Notes: a model not told the origin generated them from the sequence alone. A DNA stretch of 64,000 nt from Carnobacterium inhibens subsp. inhibens DSM 13024 (GCF_000746825.1 NZ_JQIV01000006.1:2346501-2410500), one strand, 5' to 3'; numbered from the stretch's first letter, positions 34,170-44,529 are shown. Made by a program: numbers and translations.

Positions 34170-35072
34170 ATGATGGATTTGCAGTCATTTAGAGAAAAAG
34201 AAATCCCTTCATTTGAAAAAGAAATGTTGGATTACATTGGAAAAGATTTAACTAAAAAAGAACAAATACATGAAGCTATGTCTTATTCTTTAGCTGCAGG
34301 TGGAAAAAGAATACGGCCGTTGCTTCTTTTAGCTACGATCCATTCACTGGGAGGCAATCAGAAAAAAGGGTATGCTGTTAGTGCTGCTTTAGAGTTCATT
34401 CATACGTATTCTTTGATCCATGACGATCTTCCAGCTATGGATGATGATGATTTACGTAGAGGAAAACCAACCAATCATATTGTTTATGGTGAAGATATCG
34501 CGATTTTAGCGGGAGATGCTTTGTTAACACAAGCTTTTGAAATTATTGCCGCTTCAGATGATGAACCAGAGAAAAAAGTGAAATTAATTTTAGCTTTAGC
34601 CAAATCAGCAGGTCCAGATGGTATGATTTTGGGACAAATGGCAGACATTCAAGGTGAGGAAAAAGAATTAAGTTTAGAAGAACTTCAATTCATTCATAAA
34701 AACAAAACGGGTGAATTGTTAAAATTTCCTATTTACGCAGCATGCGTCATTGCTGAAGCATTACCTGAAATAGAAGAACAATTGATGGAGTATGCTGAAC
34801 ATCTAGGATTGGCTTATCAAATTCGTGACGATATTTTAGATGTTGTTGGACATGTAGAAGAATTAGGTAAAAATACTGGTATGGATGAAGAGCATAATAA
34901 AAGTACTTACCCTGGTTTATTGACACTTGAAGGAGCTAAAGCTGCTTTAAATCATGAATTGGCAGCTGCAAAAGATAAGTTGAAAAATGTAGAGCAAATC
35001 AGCAAAAATTCAGATAAGCCAGTTCAAATTAACTTATTAGTAGAAATGATTGATCTTTTGGTAATCGATTAA
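34170..35072 (+). CDS. ispA: Farnesyl diphosphate synthase
   Basis: Condenses IPP with DMAPP and GPP to farnesyl-PP for undecaprenyl and menaquinone-type chains. 300 residues with the first Asp-rich motif HDDLPAMDDDDLRRG (about 86-100) and the second DDILD near 223-227. Two adjacent ATG codons are possible starts. It lies between xseB and tlyA. dxs, found here in Bacillus, is absent, consistent with mevalonate-pathway IPP in lactic acid bacteria. Confidence 0.94.
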   Translation: MMDLQSFREKEIPSFEKEMLDYIGKDLTKKEQIHEAMSYSLAAGGKRIRPLLLLATIHSLGGNQKKGYAVSAALEFIHTYSLIHDDLPAMDDDDLRRGKPTNHIVYGEDIAILAGDALLTQAFEIIAASDDEPEKKVKLILALAKSAGPDGMILGQMADIQGEEKELSLEELQFIHKNKTGELLKFPIYAACVIAEALPEIEEQLMEYAEHLGLAYQIRDDILDVVGHVEELGKNTGMDEEHNKSTYPGLLTLEGAKAALNHELAAAKDKLKNVEQISKNSDKPVQINLLVEMIDLLVID

Positions 35073-35090
35073 GAAGATAGGAGCCGTTAC

Positions 35091-35918
35091 ATGAAAAAAG
35101 AGCGAGTAGATACTCTCTTAGTCAAACAAGGCCTTGCAGAGTCTGTTGAGAAAGCAAGAAGCATGATTATGGCTGGCCAAGTGTACAACACAAAAGAGGA
35201 ACGAATTGATACAGCAGGAGAAAAAATAGCATTTGACACGCAATTACAATTAAAAGGAAAACATTCTCGTTATGTAAGTCGTGGAGGATTCAAATTAGAA
35301 AAAGCAATGGAAGTTTTTGATGTAGTTATAACAGATAAAATTATGTTAGATATTGGTTCTTCTACTGGCGGATTTACAGATGCAGCATTGCAGCATGGTG
35401 CCAAACTAAGTTATGCTTTGGATGTCGGTACGAATCAATTGGCTTGGAAACTTCGCCAAGATCCAAGAGTAGTTGTAATGGAACAGACGAATTTCAGGTA
35501 TTGCAAACCAGAAGATTTTTCAAAAGGTAGACCTAATTTATCCTCAATTGATGTGTCGTTTATCTCGTTACGAGTGATTCTGCCAGTTTTAAAAAACATT
35601 ATTGCTTCAGATGGAGATATTTTGGCTTTAATCAAACCTCAGTTTGAAGCACATCGCGATGACGTAGGCGAAAAAGGAATCGTGAGCGATAAGTCGGTTC
35701 ATGAACAAGTGCTGACCGATATGCTTTCTTTTGCTACAAGTATTGGTTACGATGTTTTGAATTTGACTTTTTCTCCTATAACAGGTGGAGAAGGGAATAT
35801 CGAGTTCCTAGCCCATTTAAAATGGAACGATAAAACGACTGGTGATTTGTCTAAAGCCGTAGACATACAAATGGTTTTAACCGAAGCTTATGCAACATTA
35901 AAAACCGAAAAAAAATAA
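35091..35918 (+). CDS. TlyA family RNA methyltransferase/hemolysin-like protein
   Basis: 275 residues with an N-terminal S4 RNA-binding domain (RVDTLLVKQGLAESVEKARSMIMAG) and an FtsJ-like SAM domain with LDIGSSTGGFTDAALQHGA. In mycobacteria TlyA 2'-O-methylates rRNA; the target here is unknown. The usual motif has Cys after FTD and here it is Ala. Same position as B. subtilis yqxC. Confidence 0.9.
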   Translation: MKKERVDTLLVKQGLAESVEKARSMIMAGQVYNTKEERIDTAGEKIAFDTQLQLKGKHSRYVSRGGFKLEKAMEVFDVVITDKIMLDIGSSTGGFTDAALQHGAKLSYALDVGTNQLAWKLRQDPRVVVMEQTNFRYCKPEDFSKGRPNLSSIDVSFISLRVILPVLKNIIASDGDILALIKPQFEAHRDDVGEKGIVSDKSVHEQVLTDMLSFATSIGYDVLNLTFSPITGGEGNIEFLAHLKWNDKTTGDLSKAVDIQMVLTEAYATLKTEKK

Positions 35919-36082
35919 CATCAACGAATGTACCTGTTAAATAGGGTGCATTCGTATTTTTTTAAATTTCTAGTGTTTTTTTTGTTCTAAATTCTTTTAC
36001 TTTTTTCTTTTCTATCTGAAATAAGTACGCTATGATAAGAGTATTAAATGAATAATAGTGGTTATGAAAATGAGGTGGAAAC

Positions 36083-36532
36083 ATGAAAAAGAGAGAACGT
36101 CACCATTTACTACAAGAGTTGATTAAAGAAAATGTTATTGAAAAACAAGAAGATTTTGTACGTATATTAGAAGAAAGAGGTATAGAGGTAACCCAAGCAA
36201 CGATTTCACGGGACATCAAAGAACTTCAATTGGTTAAAGTTCCTTCACAATCAGGAGGCTACCAATATAGTTTGCCCCCTGATATACAGTACGATACATC
36301 TAAAAAGTTGGAACGTTTATTTAAAGATGCCTTTGTTTCAATGGACACGCAAGATTGTTTTCTGCTCATTCGAACCATTCCTGGAAATGCTTTTGCACTT
36401 GGAAGTTTGATAGACACATCTAATTTTGATAGTGTCTTTGGAGCTATATCAGGAGATGATACAGTGCTTATTATTTGTCGCTCACATGAAGAAGCTCTAC
36501 AGTTGAAAAATCATTTTATACAATTAATTTAA
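36083..36532 (+). CDS. argR: Arginine repressor family regulator
   Basis: 149 residues with an N-terminal winged helix (IEVTQATISRDIKELQLVKV) and a C-terminal arginine-binding hexamer domain (GNAFALGSLIDTSNFDSVFGAISGDDTVLII). In this position (tlyA-argR-recN) it corresponds to AhrC/ArgR. GAGGTGG precedes the ATG. Lactobacillales often carry paralogues, so the exact duty is uncertain. Confidence 0.93.
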   Translation: MKKRERHHLLQELIKENVIEKQEDFVRILEERGIEVTQATISRDIKELQLVKVPSQSGGYQYSLPPDIQYDTSKKLERLFKDAFVSMDTQDCFLLIRTIPGNAFALGSLIDTSNFDSVFGAISGDDTVLIICRSHEEALQLKNHFIQLI

Positions 36533-36566
36533 GGTATGAAGAAAGAAGTATTGGAGGTGAAAAACA

Positions 36567-38285
36567 GTGCTTCAAGAATTAACCATTAAGGATTTTGCTA
36601 TCATCCAGGATTTAAATCTTAGTTTTAACCGTGGTATGACTGTTTTAACTGGTGAAACAGGAGCAGGAAAATCGATTATTATTGATGCTGTTGGATTACT
36701 TGCTGGAGGAAGAGGATCTAGTGAATTTATCCGCCATGGTGCAACTAAATGTGTATTAGAAGCCTTATTTTCATTAGATGGAAATCCCGGAACATATGAA
36801 TTGCTAAAAACTTATGGCATCGACAGCGATGAAGATACGGTAATTATCCAACGAGATATCCATCGCAGTGGAAAAAGTGTTTGTCGCATTAATGGTCGTC
36901 TAGTAACAATAGCCATTTTGCGTTTGATTGGAGAATCGATTATTGATATTCATGGTCAAAATGAGCACCAAGAATTAATGAATCCAGAACGCCATTTGAG
37001 TATGTTAGATCAATTTGGCGATAAAGAACTATTCTTGCTAAAGAAAAGTTATCAGGAAACCTATACGCGCTATAGACAGGTAAAAAAAGCTTATGATAAG
37101 TGGCAAAATGGAGAACAAGAATTAGCTCAACGGTTAGATATGCTGCAATATCAAACAAATGAAATTGAAATGGCTGAACTTCTCGATGGAGAAGAAGAAG
37201 AATTACTTGAAGAAAAGAACTTGTTATTAAATTACCAAAAAATTATGTCAGCGTTGTCTATCAGTTATGACGTATTGCAAGGTGATGACGTAAATGGAAT
37301 CGATTTGATTGGAAATGCTATGACTGAAATGAGTTCTTTGGAAGACATAGATGATAAATTTAAAAACTTATCAGAAGCCATATCAAGCAGCTATTTTCAA
37401 CTTCAAGAAGCAGCTAGCGATATTTTAAGAGAACTCGATCAAATGGCTTATGATGAAGATCGGTTAAATGAAATTGAAAAAAGATTAGAGATCATTAAAC
37501 AATTGAAACGAAAATATGGTGATTCCATCGGAGAAATTAAAAGTTATTATGAAAAAATCGCGGCAGAACTAGAACAAATCTTGAATCGGGAAAACCATTT
37601 GACGAATATGACGGATGAGTTAGCTCGTTTATCGGAAGAATTGGTCAAACGAGGCAGTCAACTCTCTAAAAAGCGTCGAAAAGTAGCTAAAGACATAGAA
37701 CAATCCATTCATGAACAGCTTAAAGAATTGTATATGGAAAAAGTTGTATTTGAAGTTCAGTTTTTCAAAACAGTAGCAACTTTTTCGAGTGAAGGAGCAC
37801 ATGAATCTGGTTTTGATGAAGTAGAATTTTATATTGCTACAAATATGGGTGAACCGTTAAAACCATTAGCTAAAGTGGCATCTGGAGGAGAATTGTCTCG
37901 AATGATGCTAGCCATGAAGACTATTTTTTCAAAATCACAAGGCATTACCAGCATTATATTTGATGAAGTGGATACAGGGGTTAGTGGACGAGTTGCACAA
38001 GCTATTGCAAACAAGATCTATATGGTTGCAGTCCATTCACAAGTTCTATGTATTACACACTTGCCTCAAGTGGCAGCGATGGCAGATAATCATTTATACA
38101 TTTCTAAAAGCATTGAAAATGATCGAACAAAAACGCATGTAAATGCTTTGGAAACTGCAGAAAAGATAGAAGAAATTGCGCGAATGTTAGCTGGAACTGA
38201 AATTACAAAACTGACTTTAGAGCATGCGAAGGAATTAACCGTGTTAGCTAAAACAGAAAGACAAAAACAGAAACAAATTAGTTGA
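36567..38285 (+). CDS. recN: DNA repair protein RecN
   Basis: SMC-like ATPase of double-strand break repair, 572 residues. Walker A GETGAGKSII (about 30-39), a long coiled coil, the signature VASGGELSRMMLA and Walker B SIIFDEVDTGVSG. GTG start with GGAGGTG upstream, 34 nt after argR. It ends at a strong terminator. Confidence 0.96.
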   Translation: MLQELTIKDFAIIQDLNLSFNRGMTVLTGETGAGKSIIIDAVGLLAGGRGSSEFIRHGATKCVLEALFSLDGNPGTYELLKTYGIDSDEDTVIIQRDIHRSGKSVCRINGRLVTIAILRLIGESIIDIHGQNEHQELMNPERHLSMLDQFGDKELFLLKKSYQETYTRYRQVKKAYDKWQNGEQELAQRLDMLQYQTNEIEMAELLDGEEEELLEEKNLLLNYQKIMSALSISYDVLQGDDVNGIDLIGNAMTEMSSLEDIDDKFKNLSEAISSSYFQLQEAASDILRELDQMAYDEDRLNEIEKRLEIIKQLKRKYGDSIGEIKSYYEKIAAELEQILNRENHLTNMTDELARLSEELVKRGSQLSKKRRKVAKDIEQSIHEQLKELYMEKVVFEVQFFKTVATFSSEGAHESGFDEVEFYIATNMGEPLKPLAKVASGGELSRMMLAMKTIFSKSQGITSIIFDEVDTGVSGRVAQAIANKIYMVAVHSQVLCITHLPQVAAMADNHLYISKSIENDRTKTHVNALETAEKIEEIARMLAGTEITKLTLEHAKELTVLAKTERQKQKQIS

Positions 38286-38289
38286 AAAT

Positions 38290-38345
38290 AAATGATCCTG
38301 CAATCGATTGGACTTTTAGTCTGATCGATTGCAGGATCATTTTTA
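38290..38345. terminator. Terminator between recN and msrA
   Basis: A 19-bp perfect stem (38290-38308 with 38324-38342), 15-nt loop, T-rich on the + side and partly on the minus side; between convergent genes. Confidence 0.88.
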
Positions 38346-38369
38346 TGTGAGATCTATCCATAATTAGTC

Positions 38370-39020
38370 TTACCACCGAATGGTATGAAGCAAGTCCTTT
38401 AAAATGTACTTTTCATTTTCATTTAATCCCCAAAAGTCCAATTCTTTTTTGATATCTGCTAATAGACCGTATTCTCGAACAAAACCATTTAGACGTGCAG
38501 CAATAGTAGAATCAATATAATCAGTATACGTTGGAAAAAGAGCAGATACTGCTTCGAGAGCTTTAGGGTAACGTTTCAAAAAATATTTTTGGTGACGATC
38601 TTCGGCTCGATAAAAATGAGTATATGGAAGAATTTCGGTTTGTATTTTTTTACTGTGATTCTTTTCCCAGTCTTCTCTGACTTGATTAGCAACCTTTTGT
38701 TGTTCAGTGTCATGATAGAAAAGCAAAGAAAGATACTGTCGTCCTTTATAATTGCGATCTTTAGCAGCGTCATGACTATCCCAAAACAAAGTCAAAATAT
38801 CTGAGTAATGAATAACCTCAGGATCAAAATCAATTTCTAAAGTTTCGGTATGGTCTCCCATGGATTTATAGATAGGGTCAGGCGTGGTTCCACCTGCATA
38901 TCCCACACGAGTTCGTATCACTCCTGGTAATTGACCAAATCGACTATCTGGCCCCCAAAAACAGCCCATACTAAATGTAGCAGTTTGAATAGTGTTTGAT
39001 TGTCTATTAAAATTTGTCAT
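38370..39020 (-). CDS. msrA: Peptide-methionine (S)-S-oxide reductase MsrA
   Basis: Repairs oxidised methionine (S-epimer) in proteins. 216 residues with the active-site motif GCFWGP, catalytic Cys20, and YAGGTTPDPIYKSMGDHTET with the conserved Glu. The C-terminal 50 residues extend past the core domain. GGAGG precedes the ATG. No MsrB gene is adjacent. Confidence 0.93.
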   Translation of the reverse strand: MTNFNRQSNTIQTATFSMGCFWGPDSRFGQLPGVIRTRVGYAGGTTPDPIYKSMGDHTETLEIDFDPEVIHYSDILTLFWDSHDAAKDRNYKGRQYLSLLFYHDTEQQKVANQVREDWEKNHSKKIQTEILPYTHFYRAEDRHQKYFLKRYPKALEAVSALFPTYTDYIDSTIAARLNGFVREYGLLADIKKELDFWGLNENEKYILKDLLHTIRW

Positions 39021-39045
39021 AACAGTAAACCTCCAAATTTAAAAA

Positions 39046-39087
39046 TAAAAACCACATTAAACGATTTGCATACTCGTTTAATGTGGT
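39046..39087 (-). terminator. Terminator of the DUF4044 gene (minus strand)
   Basis: 14-bp stem ACCACATTAAACGA / TCGTTTAATGTGGT (39051-39064 with 39074-39087), followed on the minus strand by TTTTATTTTT. Lies between the DUF4044 stop and the msrA start. Confidence 0.8.
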
Positions 39088-39092
39088 GAACT

Positions 39093-39224
39093 TTAATTCA
39101 TAGTAACTAATGTATAGAGGACAGTTATAAATCCAGAGCCTAACATTGCTATTAGCATGATCCAAACAAAAACTTTTGTAAAGCGTTGTGTTTTAGAAAC
39201 TGATTTTTTATTTTTTGAAGCCAC
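39093..39224 (-). CDS. DUF4044-type small membrane protein
   Basis: A 43-residue ORF with GTG start and GGGGGAT at the right distance. It has a basic N-terminus (ASKNKKSVSKTQRFTK) and one membrane segment (about 18-40, VFVWIMLIAMLGSGFITVLY). It resembles DUF4044 proteins of Lactobacillales, which are about this size and of unknown function. A terminator follows directly, supporting a real gene. Family assignment is from general appearance. Confidence 0.7.
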   Translation of the reverse strand: MASKNKKSVSKTQRFTKVFVWIMLIAMLGSGFITVLYTLVTMN

Positions 39225-39297
39225 GATGTGATCCCCCACTTTCGTACGCATATTTCTTACATTTTACACCAAATAATACAAAAGAATCAATAGGGGA

Positions 39298-40254
39298 TTA
39301 AAAATAGTCTTTTTTTCGTAACATCCATACCGTTACTAAGCAGATAATAAGGCTAATCAAACAAAGTATCCAAAAAGCTCCCGGTGTATCTTCAAATGGT
39401 AAAGAAACATTCATCCCCCAAAGTGCTCCAATAATATTGGGAATCGTTAAAACAATTGTGATTGAAGTTAAAACTTTCATAATGTTGTTTAAGTTATTAG
39501 AAATCACAGAAGAGAAAATAGCACTGATTTGTTCAAGCATTTGATTGGATTGTTTAATCATAGCTTCGGCTTGTTGATTTTCTACAACTACATCGTGTAA
39601 AAAAGAAAGACTTTTTTTATTTTGATTGAAACGCTCAATATTTTTTAGCCGTTTAAAGATTGGATGATTGCTTTCAATCGCAGTATCAAAATAAACTAAA
39701 CTTTTTTGTAGAGCCATTAAAGAAAAAAGTTGTCGATTATTTGTTGTTTTTGTTAAAGTATCTTCTAATTTTTCGATTTTATAATTGATTTCTTTTAAAT
39801 AAGAAATGTAATCAGAAGAAATATGCCAAGCTATATCTAGTAAAAAGCGTTCTTGGTTAGTACTATCACTTGGATAGTTAGGTTTATTTGTAATCATATT
39901 TGAAATGAAATCGGGTGTTTGGACAGTTGCTGTAATAATAGTATTAGCTGTTAAGATTACAGCTAAAGGCCTCGTAATGTATTCGCTGTCGCTTAAGCCA
40001 TCATCTACCTTTAATGGATAAAGAAACATGGCTAACGAAGAACTTTCACTTTCTTTCATTTCTAAATTTTCGTATCTTGAAACTTCATCTGGATCTAGCA
40101 CACTTGAAAGATAATCTTTTGGAAAACCGAAATGTTTAACAACTCCATCAATTTCATTATCTGTTGGATCAGAAAGGTGTAACCATTCCGCATGAGTAAA
40201 ATCGATGTCATGAGTAATTTTACCTTGTTTTGTAGTGTAATAGGACTGAATCAT
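39298..40254 (-). CDS. corA: CorA family magnesium/divalent cation transporter
   Basis: 318-residue member of the CorA superfamily: large cytoplasmic N-domain, then two C-terminal membrane helices, the first followed by the selectivity motif GMN (ALWGMNVSLPF) near 277-287. The C-terminal end RKKDYF is basic. GGAGCG precedes the ATG. Ion preference cannot be read from sequence. Confidence 0.9.
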   Translation of the reverse strand: MIQSYYTTKQGKITHDIDFTHAEWLHLSDPTDNEIDGVVKHFGFPKDYLSSVLDPDEVSRYENLEMKESESSSLAMFLYPLKVDDGLSDSEYITRPLAVILTANTIITATVQTPDFISNMITNKPNYPSDSTNQERFLLDIAWHISSDYISYLKEINYKIEKLEDTLTKTTNNRQLFSLMALQKSLVYFDTAIESNHPIFKRLKNIERFNQNKKSLSFLHDVVVENQQAEAMIKQSNQMLEQISAIFSSVISNNLNNIMKVLTSITIVLTIPNIIGALWGMNVSLPFEDTPGAFWILCLISLIICLVTVWMLRKKDYF

Positions 40255-40534
40255 AGCAAACGCTCCTTAAAATAAAATTAATAGAAAATACAACTAAGAA
40301 GTAAAGACCACCTTATTACCTAGTGTACACTAATTTGGAATGAAAAAGATAAAAAGAGAGGTTAATTAAAGGGAAAGCGAGGTAGTTTAGTTAAACAGTA
40401 TATAAAATATTTTTTTAAGTAGGTATATTAAAGGAAACAACTTTTAATTTCTTCCTTTTTTTGCTAGGATAGTAAAGAACGAAGAAATACTATTTAAATA
40501 AAATCAGTTTTAATTGAAGGGAGTTTAAATAAAT

Positions 40535-41968
40535 ATGAGTAAGCAACAAATTGGTGTAGTTGGAATGGCTGTTATGGGGAAAAACTTGGCTTTAAACATT
40601 GAAAGCAGAGGTTATACTGTATCCGTTTATAATCGAACTACTTCTAAAACAGAAGCCGTTATTGCAGAAAACCCAGGTAAAAAATTAGTATTGACTCGTA
40701 CAGTTGAAGAGTTTGTAGATTCTCTTGAAAAACCAAGACGTATTTTATTAATGGTACAAGCAGGTAAAGGAACGGATGCAACCATCCAATCTTTATTGCC
40801 GCATCTTGATAAGGGCGATGTATTGATTGACGGAGGAAATACCTTCTTTAAAGATACGATTCGTCGTAGTGAAGAATTGGCTGAATCAGGTGTGAACTTT
40901 ATTGGAACAGGAGTTTCCGGTGGAGAAGAAGGCGCATTAAAAGGACCAGCTATTATGCCTGGGGGACAAAAGGAAGCATATGACTTAGTTGCACCTATCC
41001 TTGAACAAATTGCTGCTGTAGCTGAAGACGGTGAAGCTTGTGTTACTTATATCGGACCAAATGGAGCAGGTCATTACGTTAAAATGGTCCACAATGGTAT
41101 CGAATATGGCGATATGCAATTGATTGCTGAATCTTATCACTTGTTACGTAATGTTGCAGGTTTATCAGTTGAAGAAATAGCTGAAGTATTTGCTGAATGG
41201 AACAAAGGCGAATTAGATAGTTTCTTAATTGAAATCACAGCAACAGCTTTAACTAAAAAAGATCCTGAAACTGGAAAACCAATGGTCGACATCATTTTAG
41301 ATCGTGCTGGAAATAAAGGTACAGGTAAATGGACATCACAAAGTGCATTAGATTTAGGTGTACCACTACCATTGATTACAGAATCTGTTTTTGCACGTTA
41401 TATCTCAGCATTAAAAGAAGAACGTGTTGAAGCAAGCAAGGTTTTGCCGAAACCAGCTAGTTATTCATTTGATGGAGATAAAGCTGAATTGGTTGAAAAA
41501 ATCAGACAAGCTTTATACTTTAGTAAAATCATGAGTTATGCTCAAGGGTTCGCCCAAATGCGCACAGCTAGTGAAGAATATGACTGGAATTTACAATATG
41601 GGGAAATCGCAAAAATTTTCCGCGCCGGATGTATTATTCGTGCTCGCTTCTTACAAAAAATTACAGATGCTTATGATCGCAATGCAGATCTTAAAAACTT
41701 AATGTTAGATGAGTACTTTATGGATATCACAAAAAATTACCAAGACTCTGTTCGTGATATTATTGGTATCGCTGTCAAATCAGGTGTGCCTATCCCAACG
41801 TTCTCTTCTGCAATAGCTTATTATGATTCATATCGTACAGCTGATTTGCCTGCAAATATCATTCAAGCTCAACGTGATTATTTCGGAGCACACACTTATG
41901 AAAGAACAGATAAAGCTGGAACGTTCCATTTTGACTGGTACGGTAACGAAGGAGAAGAACAACTTTAG
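40535..41968 (+). CDS. gnd: 6-phosphogluconate dehydrogenase, decarboxylating
   Basis: Oxidative pentose-phosphate enzyme producing ribulose-5-P, CO2 and NADPH. 477 residues, N-terminal Rossmann [15 protein letters not shown] with NRT (NADP specificity), substrate motif [21 protein letters not shown], catalytic Lys in [20 protein letters not shown]. Single gene with its own terminator. Confidence 0.97.
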   Translation: MSKQQIGVVGMAVMGKNLALNIESRGYTVSVYNRTTSKTEAVIAENPGKKLVLTRTVEEFVDSLEKPRRILLMVQAGKGTDATIQSLLPHLDKGDVLIDGGNTFFKDTIRRSEELAESGVNFIGTGVSGGEEGALKGPAIMPGGQKEAYDLVAPILEQIAAVAEDGEACVTYIGPNGAGHYVKMVHNGIEYGDMQLIAESYHLLRNVAGLSVEEIAEVFAEWNKGELDSFLIEITATALTKKDPETGKPMVDIILDRAGNKGTGKWTSQSALDLGVPLPLITESVFARYISALKEERVEASKVLPKPASYSFDGDKAELVEKIRQALYFSKIMSYAQGFAQMRTASEEYDWNLQYGEIAKIFRAGCIIRARFLQKITDAYDRNADLKNLMLDEYFMDITKNYQDSVRDIIGIAVKSGVPIPTFSSAIAYYDSYRTADLPANIIQAQRDYFGAHTYERTDKAGTFHFDWYGNEGEEQL

Positions 41969-41984
41969 TCGGTTATTCTTTTAA

Positions 41985-42032
41985 ATAAAAAATAGAGGTT
42001 GAGACGATTGTTGTCCAGCCTCTATTTTTTTT
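41985..42032 (+). terminator. Intrinsic terminator of gnd
   Basis: AAAATAGAGGTTG pairs with CAGCCTCTATTTT (one G-U), 14-nt loop, eight T. Confidence 0.87.
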
Positions 42033-42257
42033 GTATCAAAGGAATAAAAATAGTAACGTAATAAAGATAATAGACAACTGTTTATTTGCTTAAGAAATTC
42101 TAAAATCCAAGTTTCAAAGTTCTCATTTAATTCTAATTTATGGTAAAATGATAACGGACACATTAAAAATTGATTGTGAAAAACCTTTTATCATGGTATC
42201 TTAACAAGAGCGAAAAAGATAAAAATAGCGATTTTAAAGGAGCAGGTGTACAATATA

Positions 42258-42950
42258 ATGAATAAAATTTTAATTATTGAAGATGAAAAAAATCTGGCTC
42301 GTTTTGTAGAACTTGAATTAAAACATGAAGGATATGAAACAGAAGTTCGTTACAATGGGCGTACAGGATTAGAAGCAGCAGTTGCAGAAGATGCACATTG
42401 GGATGTAGTTTTATTAGATTTAATGTTACCGGAATTAAATGGAATAGATGTTTGTCGTCGTATTAGACAAGTTAGCAATGTACCTATTATTATGATGACT
42501 GCGAGAGATTCAGTTATTGATCGGGTATCTGGTTTAGACCATGGTGCAGATGATTATATTGTTAAACCATTTGCCATTGAAGAATTATTAGCACGCTTGC
42601 GCGCTTTGTTCCGTCGGATAGAAATTGAAAGTGAACAAAACATTACAAAACAAACGACTGTAACGTATAGAGATTTAACAGTTGAAAAAGAAAACAGAGT
42701 TGTCCGTCGTGGTGACGAAGTTATTGAATTAACAAAACGTGAATACGAATTGTTATTAGAATTAATGGAAAACGTGAATGTTGTATTAGCACGTGATGTT
42801 TTATTGAATAAAGTATGGGGATATGAAACAGAAGTTGAAACAAACGTAGTAGATGTTTATATCCGTTACTTAAGAAATAAAATTGATGTTCCAAATGTTG
42901 ACAGTTATATTCAAACTGTTCGCGGTACAGGATATGTGATGCGTTCGTGA
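42258..42950 (+). CDS. OmpR-family response regulator
   Basis: 230 residues: receiver domain with the acidic pocket EDE (8-10), phosphoacceptor Asp54 (VVLLDLMLPELNG) and KPF switch Lys, then a winged-helix DNA-binding domain (KREYELLLELM, VDVYIRYLRNKID, VRGTGYVM). Similar to the LisR/ArlR/CsrR group. An in-frame GTG lies 12 nt upstream; the ATG giving the canonical MNKILIIEDE start is preferred. It overlaps the kinase gene by 4 nt (GTGA). Confidence 0.92.
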   Translation: MNKILIIEDEKNLARFVELELKHEGYETEVRYNGRTGLEAAVAEDAHWDVVLLDLMLPELNGIDVCRRIRQVSNVPIIMMTARDSVIDRVSGLDHGADDYIVKPFAIEELLARLRALFRRIEIESEQNITKQTTVTYRDLTVEKENRVVRRGDEVIELTKREYELLLELMENVNVVLARDVLLNKVWGYETEVETNVVDVYIRYLRNKIDVPNVDSYIQTVRGTGYVMRS

Positions 42951-44494
42951 AACTCTCATTTTATAACAGAAAAAAGGAAAGAAGAAAAAGAAGACGGCTT
43001 TCATTAAAATGGAAGTGGACAATTGGAGCCACTCTAGCCATTTTTTTAACATTTTCTATTTTTTCTGTTGCTATTTTTGTAGGTTTCAGACAAATTATGT
43101 TTACACAAGAAGAAGAAAATTTCAGAGAAATTTTATTTGGATCTTCCACCCGTTTGGCAGATGAGAATAAGATAAAGGATAGTGATTCAACCTCATTATC
43201 AAAGTCAACGGTATATTCTGCTTTCCATCCTTCATACTTTCCGGATGCTATGGAATTAATAGGAGAATATGATCAACGAAATGCAACTTTTGAAGATTCT
43301 GGAAATTACGAAGATTCTTTGTACGCTAAAATGAATGAAGAAGATGTAATCGTACGAGTCTATACTCCGTCATCACGATTACTTTTTGAGTCAAAATTAG
43401 GGGATTTTCCTTTTGAAGTAAGCTCGGAACCAGTTATAAAAATGATAAATGTAAATGGTGAAGAAGGTTATTATGGAGTTACGCCTGTTATTTCCGATGA
43501 AACAAAACAAATCATTGGTTATGTCCAAGTGATTGACGGAATGGCTGATTACCATAATATGATTGAAGTTACCATTATTAGTTTGGTAGCTATGGGTTTT
43601 GCTGCGCTGATATTTAGTGGAATTTTAGGTTATTTATTGGCATTAAATTTTTTGAAACCAATAAAAAATATTACAAATACAATGAATGATCTTCGACAAG
43701 ATACTTCATCCACCTCTCGAATTGAAGTTGATGAAGGCAACGATGAATTAGACCATCTTTCCATTGTATTTAACGATATGTTAGATAAAATGCAAAAATA
43801 TATAGAACAGCAAAAACAATTTGTAGAAGATGTTTCACATGAATTAAGGACTCCTGTCGCAGTTATGGAAGGACACTTAAAGTTATTAGACCGATGGGGA
43901 AAAGATGATCCTGAGATATTAGATGAATCTCTTTCTGCATCGCTACAAGAAATTACAAGAATGAAAAGTCTAGTTCAAGAGATGTTAGACTTGTCTAGAG
44001 CTGAACAAGTAGAAATTCATTATAAGAATGAAAAAACAGCTATTAAGCCGATTATTCAGCAAACCTACAACAATTTTAAAATGATTCATCCTGACTTTGT
44101 GTTCAATCTAGATGATGACATTTTTGAAGAGCTTTATGTATCGATTTATCGCAATCATCTTGAACAGATTTTAGTTATTTTATTGGATAATGCAGTAAAA
44201 TATTCTACTGATCGTAAAGAAGTGCACATCTCAGTTGCAACTGATGATAGAGAAGTTCAAATTGCTATTCAAGATTTTGGTGAAGGGATGACTCCTGAAG
44301 ATGCAGAGAAGATTTTTAATCGTTTCTATCGCATTGACAAAGCTCGTAGCCGACATAAAGGTGGAAATGGACTTGGTTTAGCAATTGCAAAAGAATTGTT
44401 AATTGGGTACAACGGAAGCATTACGGTAGAGAGTGTCCTAGATTATGGAACAATTTTTAGAATAACTTTGCCTATTTACAAAGATGAGGTGTAA
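42947..44494 (+). CDS. Sensor histidine kinase, partner of the upstream regulator
   Basis: 515 residues: very basic N-tail, membrane helix about 26-50, extracytoplasmic sensor region of about 150 residues, second helix about 205-230, HAMP, HisKA with His298 (DVSHELRTPV), HATPase with LDNAVKYS, DFGEGM and NGLGLAI. It resembles LisK/ArlS-type kinases. The signal is unknown. GTG start overlapping the regulator stop indicates coupled translation. Confidence 0.92.
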   Translation: MKLSFYNRKKERRKRRRLSLKWKWTIGATLAIFLTFSIFSVAIFVGFRQIMFTQEEENFREILFGSSTRLADENKIKDSDSTSLSKSTVYSAFHPSYFPDAMELIGEYDQRNATFEDSGNYEDSLYAKMNEEDVIVRVYTPSSRLLFESKLGDFPFEVSSEPVIKMINVNGEEGYYGVTPVISDETKQIIGYVQVIDGMADYHNMIEVTIISLVAMGFAALIFSGILGYLLALNFLKPIKNITNTMNDLRQDTSSTSRIEVDEGNDELDHLSIVFNDMLDKMQKYIEQQKQFVEDVSHELRTPVAVMEGHLKLLDRWGKDDPEILDESLSASLQEITRMKSLVQEMLDLSRAEQVEIHYKNEKTAIKPIIQQTYNNFKMIHPDFVFNLDDDIFEELYVSIYRNHLEQILVILLDNAVKYSTDRKEVHISVATDDREVQIAIQDFGEGMTPEDAEKIFNRFYRIDKARSRHKGGNGLGLAIAKELLIGYNGSITVESVLDYGTIFRITLPIYKDEV

Positions 44495-44495
44495 A

Positions 44496-44528
44496 AAAAA
44501 GACCTGCTCGTTTGAGTAGGTCTTTTTA
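44496..44528. terminator. Terminator between the histidine kinase and yidC genes
   Basis: AAAAAGACCTGCTC / GAGTAGGTCTTTTT with one G-U, A run and T run; convergent genes end on both sides. Confidence 0.88.
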
Positions 44529-44529
44529 G

